DNA from: 70-18 sp041691815
GTDB lineage: Bacteria; Pseudomonadota; Alphaproteobacteria; Acetobacterales; Acetobacteraceae
Length of the DNA: 15,793 bases
Reading direction: 5' to 3'
Assembly: GCA_041691815.1 (NCBI GenBank)
Contig: JBEPTZ010000103.1
Span: 1 to 15,793 of the forward strand
Part shown: in pieces, positions 14,955-15,793 of the stretch
Layout of the letters: each line of letters begins with the position of its first letter
How positions within the stretch are numbered: the first letter of the stretch is position 1
Notes under the pieces: generated by a model
What the model saw: only the letters and a program-made list of their open reading frames with translations
Databases searched by the model: none
What the model was told of the DNA's origin: nothing
Made by a program: the position numbers and the translations under genes

Positions 14955-15793
14955 GGCTGGGGTTCCCTGTCGGATGCTTCGTGCAAGGCCTGCTCATAGG
15001 CGCGAGCAAACGCCTTGCCGAAGACGCTGTCGAAATCGTCGGCCAAGGCACGGCTGATCTCACCGTGCAGTTTCTCGAAACTCTCGAAGGCGTGGGCGCG
15101 CTTCTGCGCCGACAGCAGGCCGCCGGCCCGCTCGCCCTCGGCGCGCAATGGCGCCGGGTCCAGCCGCTCCATCAGCGCCCGCACCGCGGCCTGCATCGCC
15201 GCCATGGTGGCCAGTTCGTGCAGCCGGATATCGGCCAGCGCATCGGTGATCGCGGCGGCGGGCGCCATGTCCACCTTGCGGCCGGCGCCGAGCAGCGAGG
15301 CCAGCGCGTCGTCGTCGCCCATCGAGAATTTCAGCGGGTTGTTGCCACGGGCGCGAATCTGGGTTTGCTCGATGCGGAACTCGCCCTTCACCGTGGCGCG
15401 GGCGATCAGCGTCTGGCGGATGCCGGAGACCACGGCGCGGAACGCAGCGCCCAGCCGCTCCATGGTGGCAAGCGGGTCGCTTGGCCGCGCCTCCTCCATG
15501 CCGGCGCCATGCAGGAAGGCGGCCAGCAGCGCGTCATCGCCCGCCGGCGGCGGCGACCGGACCGCGGGTGCTGCCGGGGGCGGTGCCGGGGGAATGCGGG
15601 TCGGCGGGATGGTGGCGGTCGGCACGAACGGCGCCGAGGCGACGTCGGCTTCGGCGAACGGGTCATGCGCCGCGTCATCGGGGGGAAGTTCGATCTGCGG
15701 GGGCACCGGCGCGGGCGCCGCGACCGGCGGTGCTGCAACCGGCGGTGGGGCCGCGAACGGGGTATCGTCGAACGCCAGCGGGTCGTCGGGCGC
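14951..15793 (-). CDS. tagH: T6SS FHA-domain protein TagH/Fha, C-terminal part (5' end outside window)
   Basis: The frame is open to the right edge, so only the last 280 residues are visible. The first part is a Pro/Ala-rich linker containing DPLAFDD and DPFAEAD segments. From about residue 110 of the visible part comes a helical domain (LLAAFLHGAG, then PSDPLATMERLGAAFRAVVS, RQTLIARATVKGEFR and NNPLKFSMGDDDALASLL) characteristic of the C-terminal region of T6SS FHA proteins. In the full family an N-terminal FHA domain binds phosphothreonine, and it should lie just right of this window. When phosphorylated by PpkA, the protein promotes T6SS assembly. TagF and PppA, encoded downstream in the same operon, counteract it. 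A GTG at 15706 is present, but the reading frame and DPLA-type sequence continue upstream of it, so it is not taken as the start. Confidence 0.85.
   Translation of the reverse strand, partial: APDDPLAFDDTPFAAPPPVAAPPVAAPAPVPPQIELPPDDAAHDPFAEADVASAPFVPTATIPPTRIPPAPPPAAPAVRSPPPAGDDALLAAFLHGAGMEEARPSDPLATMERLGAAFRAVVSGIRQTLIARATVKGEFRIEQTQIRARGNNPLKFSMGDDDALASLLGAGRKVDMAPAAAITDALADIRLHELATMAAMQAAVRALMERLDPAPLRAEGERAGGLLSAQKRAHAFESFEKLHGEISRALADDFDSVFGKAFARAYEQALHEASDREPQP

Overview
The window is GC-rich DNA that looks alphaproteobacterial, most likely Rhodospirillales/Acetobacteraceae-like. The protein families, gene order and AT-rich hairpin repeats at gene ends all suggest this, but there is no rRNA or housekeeping marker here, so the placement is an inference.

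Left part (1-1803) looks accessory. Bases 1-55 read as one terminus of an IS21-family insertion sequence, with three evenly spaced copies of a terminal repeat. The element cuts off the 3' end of an aldo/keto reductase gene on the minus strand. Next to it, on the plus strand, is a small gene of clearly lower GC (1073-1642). Its His-Gly and Ala-Cys motifs suggest a clan CD (caspase/CHAT/DUF4347-like) protein. I cannot assign it a function, and it is the least explained gene in the window.

Middle part (1804-6532) is metabolic. It holds a class III aminotransferase (minus) divergent from a cytoplasmic S/N-oxide reductase of the BisC type (plus), with an operator-like dyad between them. It ends with a D-3-hydroxybutyrate dehydrogenase (minus). 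The 3' ends of these three genes carry copies of one AT-rich hairpin repeat, always in the sense orientation of the gene it follows. Two copies form a convergent inverted pair between the reductase and bdhA.

Right part (6646-15793) is a block of type VI secretion genes, all on the minus strand and read right to left: tagH (FHA protein, 5' end outside the window), tssJ (lipoprotein), tssK (baseplate), tssL with a C-terminal OmpA/peptidoglycan-binding domain, tssM (IcmF), tagF and pppA (PP2C phosphatase). Most junctions overlap or nearly abut (ATGA at tagH/tssJ, 2 nt at tssL/tssM, 19 nt at tssM/tagF, ATGA at tagF/pppA), which indicates one translationally coupled operon. Together these encode the membrane complex (TssJ-TssL-TssM), its baseplate connector (TssK) and the post-translational control proteins (FHA protein, TagF, PppA). 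The sheath, tube, spike, ClpV and the PpkA kinase are not here and may lie beyond the right edge.

I see no tRNA, rRNA, CRISPR array or integrase. No gene-free stretch exceeds 300 bases. The long plus-strand open frames opposite the T6SS genes are GC-driven shadows.
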